Shown: positions 26,145 through 35,401, numbered from the stretch's first letter. The stretch: 64,000 nt of DNA from Duganella margarita (GCF_009857535.1 NZ_WWCS01000007.1:238921-302920), one strand, 5' to 3'. The notes: generated from the sequence alone by a model not told the origin. Translations and numbers: made by a program.

Positions 26145-28216
26145 TTCTTGTCGGTGACGTTGTCCACGTGGGCGCGCAGCACCACGCTGTGATCTGCCAC
26201 GGTGAACTGGTAGCGCGTGCTCAGGTCCAGCCGATTCCAGGACGGCAGTTGCTGCGTATTGGCCGCATTGGCCCACTGCGACGATGTATGCAGCGCGCGC
26301 GCCGATAGGCTGAAGCCGCGCACGCCCGGCACATCCCAGTCCACGCCCACATTCATCTGCGTATCCGGCACGCCAATGACATCCTTGCCGTCTGTGACGC
26401 CGCCGGCGGTGCGCTGCTGCGTGGCGTCGAGGAAGGTGGCGCCGCCCAGCACGCGCAGGCCGCGCAGCGGTTCGCCGTAAGCCGTCAGTTCCAGCCCACG
26501 GTTGCGCTGTTCGCCTTCGATGCTGAACACTTTGGTGGTCGGATTGAGCACGCTCATCGGCTGGCTGGTGGTGAACAGCGCGGCGGTGGTCCCATAGCGG
26601 CCGCCGTCAAATTTGATGCCGGCTTCCTTCTGCACCGATTTGTACGGATCGAAAATCTGGCCGACGTTGACGGCGGTGGAACCGGCAATCGCACCTTGCT
26701 GCAAGCTCTCCACGCGGTTGGCGTACACCGACACTTGCGGCGTGATCTTGTAGACGATGGCGGCGATCGGCGTGTTGGCGCCTTGGTTGTAGTAGGCGTT
26801 CTGCTTGCCGGTGTTGTAGGCAAAGCCTTGCTGCCTGATGTTCTGATGGCGCACGCCGACGGTGGCCAGCAGCGTATCGTTGAAGAAGCCCATGCTGTCC
26901 ACCACCGCTTCGCTCACCAGCGTCACCTTGTTGGTGGTGCGCGGGTCGGCCATGTTGTTGCCGAAGGTGGTCAGGGTTGGCAGCACGAGCACCGGCGGGT
27001 TGTAAAGGCTGGTGTTCTGGTAGGCTGAGGTGGCATAGGCGTTGCGCGAATCCAGATCGAAGCCGGTGGTGGTCAGCGCCAGCTTGTGGCTGACAGGGCC
27101 AGTATGCAGTGCTGCGCGCACGCCCAGTTCACCGGTCTTGATGTGATCTTCGCGCGCATTGTCGAAGCGGCGCAGCTGACCCGCACCGGCGGCGGTGGTC
27201 AGGTTCAAGGTGCTGCCCAGGCGGTTCAGCTCATTGCCCTGGCGGCCGCCGAAGGCCGCCCACGCCACCACGTCCTTGCTGATGTCCCACTCGCCGCGCA
27301 GCGTGCCGAAGACGTCGCGCTCACTCGAAAAGTCCCATGGCTGGCCGTAGTTGGCCGATGCGTCCGGCGCCGCAGGCACGGCCAGGCCGGCGCCGACGTT
27401 GACCGCCGGGCGGCCGTTATACAGCTTGCTGTTCTGCCAGCCCAGATCGGCCGACAGGCGGAAGCCACGGCCGCGATAATCGGCGCCGACAGCGGCCATT
27501 TGCAGGTCGCGGTCTTCATTGTCGACGCCGGAGCCGCCTTTGCGCTGCACGGCGTTGACGCGCACGCCGAAGCGTTTTTCATCGCCGAAGCGGCGCGCGA
27601 TGTCGGTGGCCAGATAGGTCTGTTTACCTGTCTGCAGGCCAGCTGACACTTCGTTCAGGTTGGCGTTGGGCGCGCGTTTCGGCAACAGATTGATTGCGCC
27701 ACCAATGCCGCCGCCACCCGGCGTCGCGCCATTCAGAAAGGTATTGGCGCCCCGGAAGACTTCCACGCGCTCCAGCAATTCGGCGGCGATGTACTGGCGC
27801 GGCAGCACGCCGTTCAGGCCGTTGTAGGCGAGGTCATCCGAGTTGACCGGGAAGCCGCGGATGATGTACACCTCCTGGTAGTTGCCGAAGCCGCGCGCCA
27901 CCCGCACGCCGGGATCGCTTTGCAGCACGTCGGCCACGCTGTGCGCCTGCTGGTCCTGAATAAACTGCTGGGTGAAATTTGTGCTGTTGAACGGCGTATC
28001 CATCAAATCCATCGTGCCGAGCAGGCCGACGCGGCCGCCCTTGGCGACCTGGCCACCGCCAAAGGTCTTGGACAGCCCGGCGGCCGAGGCGTCGGCGGAA
28101 GCGCTGACGACTACGGTCTGCACGCCGTCGCCAGCGGTCTGGCCGAGGGCGGGCAGGGTGTAGATCGAAGACAGAACGCACAACGTCAGGAGTTTTAAGG
28201 CGGGGAGTCGAGGCAT
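26051..28216 (-). CDS. TonB-dependent siderophore receptor
   Basis: 721 residues with signal peptide (LLTLCVLSSIYTLPALGQ) and no STN domain. Plug domain: STNFTQQFIQDQQAHSVADVLQSDPGVRV, EVYIIRGFPVNSDDLAYNGLNG, ERVEVFRGANTFLNGATPGGGGIGGAINLLPKRA. A 22-strand barrel ends in the aromatic residue (LTASTEF). The plug motifs place it with ferric siderophore (FhuE-like) receptors that import iron chelates using TonB energy. A clear Fur palindrome lies just upstream. No cognate ABC or synthesis genes are in the window. Confidence 0.93.
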   Translation of the reverse strand: MPRLPALKLLTLCVLSSIYTLPALGQTAGDGVQTVVVSASADASAAGLSKTFGGGQVAKGGRVGLLGTMDLMDTPFNSTNFTQQFIQDQQAHSVADVLQSDPGVRVARGFGNYQEVYIIRGFPVNSDDLAYNGLNGVLPRQYIAAELLERVEVFRGANTFLNGATPGGGGIGGAINLLPKRAPNANLNEVSAGLQTGKQTYLATDIARRFGDEKRFGVRVNAVQRKGGSGVDNEDRDLQMAAVGADYRGRGFRLSADLGWQNSKLYNGRPAVNVGAGLAVPAAPDASANYGQPWDFSSERDVFGTLRGEWDISKDVVAWAAFGGRQGNELNRLGSTLNLTTAAGAGQLRRFDNAREDHIKTGELGVRAALHTGPVSHKLALTTTGFDLDSRNAYATSAYQNTSLYNPPVLVLPTLTTFGNNMADPRTTNKVTLVSEAVVDSMGFFNDTLLATVGVRHQNIRQQGFAYNTGKQNAYYNQGANTPIAAIVYKITPQVSVYANRVESLQQGAIAGSTAVNVGQIFDPYKSVQKEAGIKFDGGRYGTTAALFTTSQPMSVLNPTTKVFSIEGEQRNRGLELTAYGEPLRGLRVLGGATFLDATQQRTAGGVTDGKDVIGVPDTQMNVGVDWDVPGVRGFSLSARALHTSSQWANAANTQQLPSWNRLDLSTRYQFTVADHSVVLRAHVDNVTDKNYWASAGGSQGTGYLVSGAPRTFGLTASTEF

Positions 28217-28233
28217 GATCGCTTACTTTGTTG

Positions 28234-28256
28234 AGAATGATTGCTATTATCATTCT
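28234..28256. promoter_or_regulatory. Fur box of the siderophore receptor
   Basis: AGAATGAT (28234-28241) and ATCATTCT (28249-28256) form a perfect inverted repeat with a 7-base AT-rich centre, 18-40 bases before the receptor start. It matches the Fur consensus arms (AATGAT..ATCATT) and would repress the gene when iron is sufficient. Confidence 0.8.
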
Positions 28257-28294
28257 TATTGTAAGCGATGTGCTCTGCCATAAGTGAGAGTCTG

Positions 28295-29572
28295 TTACTT
28301 GACCAGCGGCGCCGCCACGCCCTGCACGCCGGCCAGGCCCAGGATCGTCAACAGGACGTTCTGCGGGCCGGTGTGAGCATTCTTCGCCGACCACCATTCC
28401 AGCTTTTCGGAGTGATAACCGCCGGAACTGCCGCCGCCCGACATGGTAATCGCGGGCACGCCAAGGCTCATCGGCAGATTGGCGTCGGTGGAGTGCGGGC
28501 CGTCCAGCAGTGCAGGGCGGCCTTGCACCTTGGCTGCCGCCAGTGCAGTACGGACGATCAGCGCATCCGCCGCCATCTGGCCTGCCGGACGGTCGCCGAT
28601 CAGCACTACGTCGGCGGTGATGGCCTTGCTGTTCCAGCGCTGGTTGGTGTCATCCACGCCTTGCTGGATGGCGGCCTTGATCTGCTGTTCCACCTTCGCC
28701 AGCAGCGGCGCGTCGGCCGAACGGATATCGATCAGCATCGACGCTTCGGCGGAAATGCTGTTGACCGACTGTCCGCCCTGGACTACGCCCACATTGAAGG
28801 TCACCTTCGGCTGCGAAGGGACACGCACATCATCGATACGCGCGATCACGCGGCCGGCCGCATGCACCGCCGACGGCAGGCCAAAGCCTTCGTAGCTGTG
28901 GCCTCCCGGGCCGTGCAAAGTGACCTTGAAGCGCCGGCTGCCGGTGCCGATGTAGGTCACCGGATCGCCGTCCGTGCCCAGTGCCGGCTCCAGTCCGACG
29001 AAGGCCTTGATGTCCTTGCGCTGGCTGAACAGATACTTCACGCCTTTCAGATCGCCCAGGCCTTCCTCGCCGACGTTGGCGACAAACAGTACATCGCCTT
29101 CGGTACGGACGCCGGCGTCGCGCATGGCGTGGACGATGGTCAGCATGGCCGCCAGCGAACGGCCGTTGTCGGCGATGCCGGGCGCGTACAGGCGGCCGTC
29201 TTTTTCATGCACGGTGAGATCGGTGGCGGCAGGGTAGACGGTATCCAGGTGCGCGGCCAGCGCGATCACCGGGCCTTTGCCGCTGCCGCGCCAGGTGCCG
29301 ATCACATTCCCTGCGTCGTCGATGCGCACATCGGCCAGGCCGGCGGCTTTCAGGCGCGCGGCGTAGTCGCTGGCGCGCGCGGCTTCGGCGAAGGTCGGCG
29401 CCGGGATGGCATTGATAACCAGCATATTGGTCTGCGTTACCGGCTCGTTTTTCTCGATGTAGGCCAGCGCCTGTTTGACCGCAGGCTGCGCGGCGATGCG
29501 CGCCAGTTCCAGTTCCTGTGCCTGTGCCGGCAGGGCGGAGATGAGGGCGAGACTGAGTAGCAGCTGTTTCAT
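28295..29572 (-). CDS. secreted M20-family zinc peptidase, carboxypeptidase G2-like
   Basis: 425 residues with a signal peptide (MKQLLLSLALISALPAQAQ). Metal ligands of the M20 fold are visible: His in LAAHLDTVYP, bridging Asp in APGIADNGRS, the catalytic Glu pair in NVGEEGLGD, and a late His in SGGYHSEKLEWW. The lid/dimerisation domain contains LHGPGGHSYEGFGLPSAVHAAG. Family members release C-terminal residues from peptides or acyl-amino acids in the periplasm. It lies 9 bases after the hybrid kinase gene with a GGAG site, so is probably co-transcribed with it. Confidence 0.9.
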   Translation of the reverse strand: MKQLLLSLALISALPAQAQELELARIAAQPAVKQALAYIEKNEPVTQTNMLVINAIPAPTFAEAARASDYAARLKAAGLADVRIDDAGNVIGTWRGSGKGPVIALAAHLDTVYPAATDLTVHEKDGRLYAPGIADNGRSLAAMLTIVHAMRDAGVRTEGDVLFVANVGEEGLGDLKGVKYLFSQRKDIKAFVGLEPALGTDGDPVTYIGTGSRRFKVTLHGPGGHSYEGFGLPSAVHAAGRVIARIDDVRVPSQPKVTFNVGVVQGGQSVNSISAEASMLIDIRSADAPLLAKVEQQIKAAIQQGVDDTNQRWNSKAITADVVLIGDRPAGQMAADALIVRTALAAAKVQGRPALLDGPHSTDANLPMSLGVPAITMSGGGSSGGYHSEKLEWWSAKNAHTGPQNVLLTILGLAGVQGVAAPLVK

Positions 29573-29581
29573 GGAGCTCCA

Positions 29582-31789
29582 TTAAGGCAGGCGGGCGATC
29601 AGCGCCAGCAGCGCATCCACGTCCACCGGTTTGACAAAGTAGTGATCGAAGCCGGCTTGGTCGGCTTGCGCACGGTCTTCGCGGCGGCCGTAGCCGGTAA
29701 CCGCCACCAGCGTGGCGCGCGCGGTCTGCGGCAGCGCGCGCAGGCGGCGCGCCAGCTCGAAACCGCTGATGTCGGGCAGGCCGATATCGAGCAGGCACAG
29801 CTCCGGCAACGTCGTCTCGGCCATGTCCAGCGCCGCCAGCGCGGTGTGGCTGACGCTGACCTGGTGGCCCCCCGCTTCCAGCAGCAGTTGCAGCGTTTGC
29901 GCGGCGTCGATGTTATCGTCCACCACCAGCACGCGCAGCCTGCGCGACGGCGTCGCCGTCCGGTCCGGAACCGGCGCGGACGGCTGCTGCGGCGCGGCGC
30001 CCGGCAGCGTGATGGTGAAGGTGCTGCCCTGATGTTCGCCGCCGCTATCGACCGCCACCGTGCCGCCATGCAGCTCCACCAGCGACTTGACCAGCGCCAG
30101 GCCCAGTCCCAGCCCGCCTTGCGAGCGGTCGGCGCTGCGTTCGGCCTGGGCAAACAGTTCAAACACGCGGCCGCGCAGTTCCGCCGACATGCCGACGCCG
30201 TTGTCGCTGACGATCAGTTTGACGTTGCCGCCCTCGGCGCGCACCGCCAGCTTGATGGCGCCGCCGGCCGGCGTGTACTTGGCGGCGTTATTGAGCACAT
30301 TGACCAGCACCTGTACCAGCCGCTTATGATCGCCCATTACCACCAGCGGTTGCGGCGGCAGTTCGGCCGCAAAGCGGTGCTGGCGCGACTTGAACAAGGG
30401 ATCGGCTTGTTCCATCGCGTCGGCGACGATGGCCGACACGTCCAGCGGCACCCGTGTGAGCGTCACCAGTCCGCGCGTAACGCGCGAGACATCCAGCAGG
30501 TCGTCCACCAGCCGTGTCATATGGTGCACCTGGCGCACGATGATGCCGGCGGTGCGCTGCACGGCGGCGTCGGTGGCATGGCCGCTTTGCAGCAGCTGCG
30601 CGCCGGCGCTGATCGGCGCCAGCGGGTTGCGCAGCTCGTGCGCCAGCATGGCCAGGAATTCGTCCTTGCGGCGGTCCGCCTCGCGCAACTGGTTCTGCGC
30701 CTTCAGATGCTGCCGTTCCTTCTCCTGCAGCGCTGCGGCCATGGCGTCCAGCGCCCGCGCCAGCTCGCTGATTTCCTCCTTGCCGTAACGGATGCCGCTG
30801 CGTGCTTCCAACACGCCGGAGGCGATGCTGTTGGCGGTGCTGGCCAGGCGCTTTACGCGCCGCAGCACCAGCACGTCGCCGACAAACCACGCCGCCGCCA
30901 ATGCCAGCGCGATGGTGGCGGACAGCGCCAGAAGGTCCAGCAGCTGGTCGTGACGCGCGTTGGCGGTGATGGCGTCGGCTGGAATGCCGATGGTGACGGT
31001 GTAGTCGGACAGGCCGTTGCTGCCAACCCGCGCAAAGCGATGCAGCCGTTCCACGCCGTCCGGCCCTGTCAACAGCACTGGCTTGCCCGGCTCCGCAGCC
31101 ATGGCGGTGCGCATCTCCGGCGACACCTGCTTGCCGAACCAGGCTTCCGGTTCAGGCTTGCGCGAGATGATCTTGCCTTCGGAATCGGCGGTCAGCAGCA
31201 GCGAGCCGGCCGGCAGCTGAATGTCGGCCACAAAGCGATCCAGCTTGGTCAGGTCGAGCGCGGCGAACACCACGGCTTGCACCCGGTCGTCGTCGTCCAG
31301 CACCGGATAGGTCAGGTTGACGGTGTGCTTCTGGATCACGCGGCCGAAGATGTATCCGCCGGCGACAAAGCGCTTCAGATGTACGGCGCGGCGGAAGTGC
31401 GAGCGGTCGGCCAGGTTGACCAGGTTTGTGGACGGCACGGCGTTGCAGGTGACGTCGCCATTCAACTGGATCAGGCCAAAGTTGACGTAGTCCGGATTGC
31501 GGCGCTGGATGTTGGCCAGCAGGCGGCTGCATTGCGCCGGGTCACCCATCAGGTCCGGGATGCTGGCCAGGTCGCGCAGGATCTGGCGCGCGGCGGCAAT
31601 GGATTGGGCTTCGTTGGCGGCCGCCAGGTTGGTCAGGCGCTGCAGGTTTTCCTCGGCCACCTCCACCGCGTGGGCGCGTTCACGCGTGCCGTTAATCACG
31701 GTCATGATGGCGCTGGGCGCGATCGCCAGCAGCACCAGGAGGAGCAACCTGCTGCGCAGACTATTGAGCTGAAAGAGCAGGAAGGCCAT
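29582..31789 (-). CDS. hybrid sensor histidine kinase with receiver domain
   Basis: 735 residues. TM1 (LRSRLLLLVLLAIAPSAIM), then a periplasmic Cache-like sensor about 30-275 (QRRNPDYVNFGLIQLNGDV, HLKRFVAGGYIFGRVIQKHTVNLTYPVLDDDD), TM2 about 285-310, a HAMP-like linker, and the H-box LAHELRNPLAPISAG. ATPase motifs are NVLNNAAKYTPAGG, DNGVGMSAELRG and GLGLGLALVKSL. The receiver (about 615-735) has VLVVDDN, LLDIGLPD, TGYG and VKP. Same architecture as the kinase at 17730. Output partner is not in the vicinity; the downstream peptidase gene is the only co-transcribed candidate. A perfect LacI-type palindrome lies between it and the divergent binding-protein gene. Confidence 0.92.
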   Translation of the reverse strand: MAFLLFQLNSLRSRLLLLVLLAIAPSAIMTVINGTRERAHAVEVAEENLQRLTNLAAANEAQSIAAARQILRDLASIPDLMGDPAQCSRLLANIQRRNPDYVNFGLIQLNGDVTCNAVPSTNLVNLADRSHFRRAVHLKRFVAGGYIFGRVIQKHTVNLTYPVLDDDDRVQAVVFAALDLTKLDRFVADIQLPAGSLLLTADSEGKIISRKPEPEAWFGKQVSPEMRTAMAAEPGKPVLLTGPDGVERLHRFARVGSNGLSDYTVTIGIPADAITANARHDQLLDLLALSATIALALAAAWFVGDVLVLRRVKRLASTANSIASGVLEARSGIRYGKEEISELARALDAMAAALQEKERQHLKAQNQLREADRRKDEFLAMLAHELRNPLAPISAGAQLLQSGHATDAAVQRTAGIIVRQVHHMTRLVDDLLDVSRVTRGLVTLTRVPLDVSAIVADAMEQADPLFKSRQHRFAAELPPQPLVVMGDHKRLVQVLVNVLNNAAKYTPAGGAIKLAVRAEGGNVKLIVSDNGVGMSAELRGRVFELFAQAERSADRSQGGLGLGLALVKSLVELHGGTVAVDSGGEHQGSTFTITLPGAAPQQPSAPVPDRTATPSRRLRVLVVDDNIDAAQTLQLLLEAGGHQVSVSHTALAALDMAETTLPELCLLDIGLPDISGFELARRLRALPQTARATLVAVTGYGRREDRAQADQAGFDHYFVKPVDVDALLALIARLP

Positions 31790-31834
31790 GGGCGGTTATC
31801 TTACTGTAATCTGCCCTTTGTGCAAGGGGGAATT

Positions 31835-31848
31835 GGCAAACGTTTGCC
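31835..31848. promoter_or_regulatory. perfect LacI/PurR-type palindrome
   Basis: GGCAAACGTTTGCC, a 14-bp perfect palindrome with central CG. It resembles the E. coli PurR operator core (GCAAACGTTTGC). It sits 40 bases before the binding-protein gene and 45 before the divergent kinase gene, so either or both could be regulated. The cognate regulator is not identifiable here. Confidence 0.6.
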
Positions 31849-31888
31849 GGTGTCTGGTATTCTAACGCTGTTAACCTACGAGGACTTT

Positions 31889-33052
31889 ATGCAGTTCACA
31901 ACAAAAACAGTATGCCGCGCACTGGCGCTGGCCTTTATCGGCGCTGCGGGCGCCGCCTCCGTGCAAGCGGAAGACACCATCAAGATCGGCCACGTGGCCG
32001 CCACTTCCGGCCCGATCGCCCACCTGGGCAAGGACAATGAAAACGGCGCGCGCATGGCGGTCGATGAATTGAACGCCAAGGGCCTGGTCATCGGTGGCAA
32101 AAAATACAAGATCGTGCTGCAGGCCGAAGACGATGCCGGCGATCCGAAGCAAGCCACCACCGTGGCGCAGAAACTGGTGGATGCCAAGGTGCAGGGCGTG
32201 ATCGGTCACGAGACCTCCGGCACCACGATCCCGGCCTCGCGCCTGTACTACGATGCCGGCATTCCGCAGATTACGCCGTCGGCCAGCGCGCCGCAGTACA
32301 CCCACCAGCGTTACAACACCACCTTCCGCAACATCGCCAATGACGAGCAGCTCGGCCCTGCGCTGGCGCGTTACGCGATGCAGACCATGAAGGTCAAGCG
32401 CATCGCCGTGGTTGACGACCGTACGTCCTACGGCAAAGGCCTGGCCGATGAATTCAGCAAGACCGTCAAACGCACCGGCGCCGCCACTGGCACCACCATC
32501 GTTTCGACCCAGTACACCAACGACAAGGCCACCGACCTGATGGCGATCCTGACCGCCATCAAGGCCACCAAGCCGGATATGGTCTTCTTCGGCGGCATGG
32601 ACGCGGTGGCCGCGCCGATGCTGCGCCAGATGAAGCAGCTGGGCTTCCCGGTCAAGTTCATGGGCGGCGACGGCATGTGTTCGGACTCGGTGCCGCGCCT
32701 GACCGGTGACGGCATGAGCGACGGTCAGGTGATCTGCGCCGAAGCGGGCGGCGTCGAGCCGGCGCAGGAAAAGGGTATGGAAGACTTCCGCGTCGCCTAC
32801 AAGAAGCGTTACGGCATCGAAGTGCAGACCTACGCGCCGTATGCCTACGACGCGCTGATGATGATGGTGGAAGCGATGCAGAAAGCCGGTTCGCCCGATC
32901 CGGCCAGATACCTGCCGCAGCTGGCAAAGCTGAAGCACAAAGGCCTGCTGGGGAATATCTCGTTCGACGCCAACGGCGACGTCCAGGATGGCCTGTTGAC
33001 CATCTATACCTTCAAGGGCGGCCACCGCCAGAAGCTGGCAGTGATCAAGTAG
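31889..33052 (+). CDS. LivJ-type branched-chain amino acid ABC substrate-binding protein
   Basis: 387 residues from ATG 31889 with a signal peptide (ALALAFIGAAGAASVQAED). The frame stays open far upstream only as antisense of the kinase gene; that part is not coding. Two-lobed type I periplasmic binding fold with family motifs: IKIGHVAATSGPIAHLGKDNENGARMAVDELN, VQGVIGHETSGTTIPASRLYYDAGIPQITPSAS, VVDDRTSYGKGLADEF, APYAYDALMMM. It delivers branched-chain or other amino acids to a Liv-type transporter. No permease or ATPase genes follow, so it is an orphan subunit here. A LacI-type palindrome lies upstream. Confidence 0.92.
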   Translation: MQFTTKTVCRALALAFIGAAGAASVQAEDTIKIGHVAATSGPIAHLGKDNENGARMAVDELNAKGLVIGGKKYKIVLQAEDDAGDPKQATTVAQKLVDAKVQGVIGHETSGTTIPASRLYYDAGIPQITPSASAPQYTHQRYNTTFRNIANDEQLGPALARYAMQTMKVKRIAVVDDRTSYGKGLADEFSKTVKRTGAATGTTIVSTQYTNDKATDLMAILTAIKATKPDMVFFGGMDAVAAPMLRQMKQLGFPVKFMGGDGMCSDSVPRLTGDGMSDGQVICAEAGGVEPAQEKGMEDFRVAYKKRYGIEVQTYAPYAYDALMMMVEAMQKAGSPDPARYLPQLAKLKHKGLLGNISFDANGDVQDGLLTIYTFKGGHRQKLAVIK

Positions 33053-33091
33053 TCCTCGCCGCACCGCTTTAACCCGCACACCGCTGCGGCC

Positions 33092-33121
33092 AGGGTCGGA
33101 CCCCGCACGGGGTCCGACCCT
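33092..33121. terminator. long GC hairpin between convergent genes
   Basis: Perfect 13-bp stem AGGGTCGGACCCC (33092-33104) and GGGGTCCGACCCT (33109-33121) with loop GCAC, then TTCGTTTT. It can end transcription of the binding-protein gene and, read from the other strand, of the TonB receptor gene. The sequence has the look of a dispersed repetitive palindrome. Confidence 0.65.
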
Positions 33122-33133
33122 TTCGTTTTGGGG

Positions 33134-35401
33134 TTACGCGCCAGGAGGCGGGCCGCCGGCGCCAGGGCCAGGACCGCCCGGACCGCCGGGACGCGGCCCC
33201 CAGCCTTCCTCGCGATGCTCGCTGCTGGAGGCGGTGCCGCCGAAGCGGTACGACAGGCCGACATAGAACACGCGGCCGTCGAAGCGGCGGGTGCTGGTTT
33301 CGCGCAGCGTGTCGCTGTCGATGATGGTCTGCATCTTGTTGGTGTTGAACAGGTCCGTCACGTTAGCCACCAGCGTCAGCTGCGGCGTCACGGTATGGCG
33401 CCAGCTCATGTTGAAGGTGTGATTGGCCGAACGGTAGCCCTGGCCGGACAAGGTCTTGCCCATCATTTGCAGCGCCATCTGGATCTGGTTGGCGGCGTCG
33501 TACGAATAGTTCAGTCGCGCGCGGCCGCTCAGCGAATTGGCGGTGCGCGTAACCAGATTGCCGCTGTCGTCGTAGAAGCTTTGCTGCGAACGGGCCAGGT
33601 TGCCGCTGGTGTTGAGCGTCAGCGACGGCGTCAGCTTGCCGCTCACGGTGAATTCCAGGCCGCTGGAATGACTGCCTTCGCCGTTGGCGCGGGTGGTCAG
33701 CAGCACGTTCGGCGCCACGAAGTAGCGGTAGTCGACGATGGAATCGGTGTCCTTGCGGTAGTAGCCGCGCAGATTGGTTTCCAGACCGGCGATCCTGGTC
33801 TCGTAACCCACTTCGAAGGAATCGGTCTTGGTCGGCTTCAGGTTCGGGTTACCCGAGAAGACGTTGAACTCATCGCGGTAGGTCACATACGGATTCAGGT
33901 CGTTGGCGTTGGGACGGCGAATCCGGCGCGCATAGGCGAAGCGCAGGTTGGCGTTGTCCGAAACCTTGTACGTGGCGTAGGCGCTCGGGATGTAGTTGAT
34001 GTAGTGGTTCTTCGCCTCGACACTGCCGGTGATCTGGTTGATGTCCATGTCGGTGTACTCGGCGCGCAGGCCGGCCAGCGCACCCCAGCGGTCGTTCAGG
34101 CGCATCTGGTAAGTGCCGTACAGCGCGTACACGGTTTCGTCCAGCTCATACGCATTGGTGCGGCCGTTGTTGACGGTGGCGGCGCCGCTGATCGGATTGA
34201 TGTCGGTGTACAGCGTGTTGACGTTGTTGTCGTTGGTGGCGATCTTGTAGCCGGTCTTGGCGGTGCCGCCCCACAGTGGCCGCTCGTAGTCGCCGGTGAA
34301 ATCGACGATGCGGGTGTCGTTGTGGTTGCGCTGGTTGGCCCTGGTGTCGATCCAGCCGGGCGTGGCGTAGGCGTTGGCGTAGTTGTTGACGTTGTCGTTT
34401 TCCGAGGCCGACACGCGCAGGTCGATCTTCAGCGTTTCGTTCGGCAGGTCGCCCTTGTGGTCGTAGCGGGCGCCCCAGCCGAAGTTGTTGCTGTCGCCGG
34501 TGCGGGACGTGCTGCGCACGTAGTCGGCGGCCGGAATCAGGCTGGTGGCGCCGTTGACGTAATGGTCGCTGGACTGCTGGTCGTTGGTGCGCTGGTTGTA
34601 CGAGGCGCTGCCGGTCAGGGTGTCGGTCTGGTTCAGGTTGTAGCTGACGGTGCCGTTCAGACCGGCCATGTCGTTCAGGCCGCGGCCGACCGAGGTCTGG
34701 CTGTTGTGGACGAACTGGCCGGTGCCGGTGTCGAGCGTGTCGCGGGTGACGTCGGCGGTAGAGTTGCGGCCGTCGTGGCGCACGTTGGCGCTGCCCTGGA
34801 AGCCCCACGGGCCTTCGTTGTAGCTGCCGTTGACGGCGCTGTTGTAGCGGCCGGCCGTGCCGGCGTTGCCGTTGACGGTGGCCATGCCGCCCGGCTTGCG
34901 GTTGCGGCGCATCACCAGATTCAGGATCGGGCCGCCGCCGGCTTCGTTGCCGAACTGCGCGCCGGGATTGTTGATCACCTCGACCGATTCGATATCGTCG
35001 GCCGCCATCGCCTGCAACGCCGGGCCGCGGTTATCGCCTTGCAGCATGGCCGACGGCTTGCCGTCCACCATGATCTGCACATTGGTGCTGCCGCGCAGCG
35101 TGACGGTGCCGTCGGGATCGACGTTGACCGATGGCACGTTGTTGAGCGCATCGGCGGCGGTGCCATTGGTGCTGGAAATGTCGGACTTGACGTCGTAGAC
35201 CTGGCGGTCGATGCGGTTGGTGGGGCGCTCAGCGGAAACGGTCACTTCCGGCAACACTTCCTTGGCCTTGGCGGGCGCAGGAACAGTGGCGGTGGTCGGC
35301 TTGGCTGGCTTGGTAGCTGGCGTTTCGGGAGTGGCGGTTTGGGCGTAAGCTGGCAGAATAGCACTGCCGGTCAGGCAGCAGGTAAGCAGGATCTTTTGCA
35401 T
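33134..35401 (-). CDS. TonB-dependent receptor with Pro/Gly-rich C-terminal extension
   Basis: 755 residues. Signal peptide (MQKILLTCCLTGSAILPAYAQ), a 25-residue Pro/Ala/Thr/Lys linker, then a plug (PEVTVSAERPTNRIDRQVYDV, AADALNNVPSVNVDPDGTVTLRG, NVQIMVDGKPSAMLQGD, IESVEVINNPGAQFG) and an outer-membrane barrel of the OMP_b-brl_3 type (RFAYARRIRRPNANDLNPYV). Such receptors import large solutes; substrate unknown. The barrel ends FYVGLSYRFGG, but about 30 extra residues follow, rich in Pro and Gly (WGPRPGGPGGPGPG), which is unusual because the terminal aromatic strand normally ends the protein. No Fur box was seen. A leader inverted repeat lies at 35414-35439. Confidence 0.9.
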   Translation of the reverse strand: MQKILLTCCLTGSAILPAYAQTATPETPATKPAKPTTATVPAPAKAKEVLPEVTVSAERPTNRIDRQVYDVKSDISSTNGTAADALNNVPSVNVDPDGTVTLRGSTNVQIMVDGKPSAMLQGDNRGPALQAMAADDIESVEVINNPGAQFGNEAGGGPILNLVMRRNRKPGGMATVNGNAGTAGRYNSAVNGSYNEGPWGFQGSANVRHDGRNSTADVTRDTLDTGTGQFVHNSQTSVGRGLNDMAGLNGTVSYNLNQTDTLTGSASYNQRTNDQQSSDHYVNGATSLIPAADYVRSTSRTGDSNNFGWGARYDHKGDLPNETLKIDLRVSASENDNVNNYANAYATPGWIDTRANQRNHNDTRIVDFTGDYERPLWGGTAKTGYKIATNDNNVNTLYTDINPISGAATVNNGRTNAYELDETVYALYGTYQMRLNDRWGALAGLRAEYTDMDINQITGSVEAKNHYINYIPSAYATYKVSDNANLRFAYARRIRRPNANDLNPYVTYRDEFNVFSGNPNLKPTKTDSFEVGYETRIAGLETNLRGYYRKDTDSIVDYRYFVAPNVLLTTRANGEGSHSSGLEFTVSGKLTPSLTLNTSGNLARSQQSFYDDSGNLVTRTANSLSGRARLNYSYDAANQIQMALQMMGKTLSGQGYRSANHTFNMSWRHTVTPQLTLVANVTDLFNTNKMQTIIDSDTLRETSTRRFDGRVFYVGLSYRFGGTASSSEHREEGWGPRPGGPGGPGPGAGGPPPGA

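Noticed and set aside
29642..31888. Long plus-strand open frame leading into the LivJ gene
   Set aside because: It is the antisense of the hybrid kinase gene and has no family features; the real gene starts at 31889 with a signal peptide.
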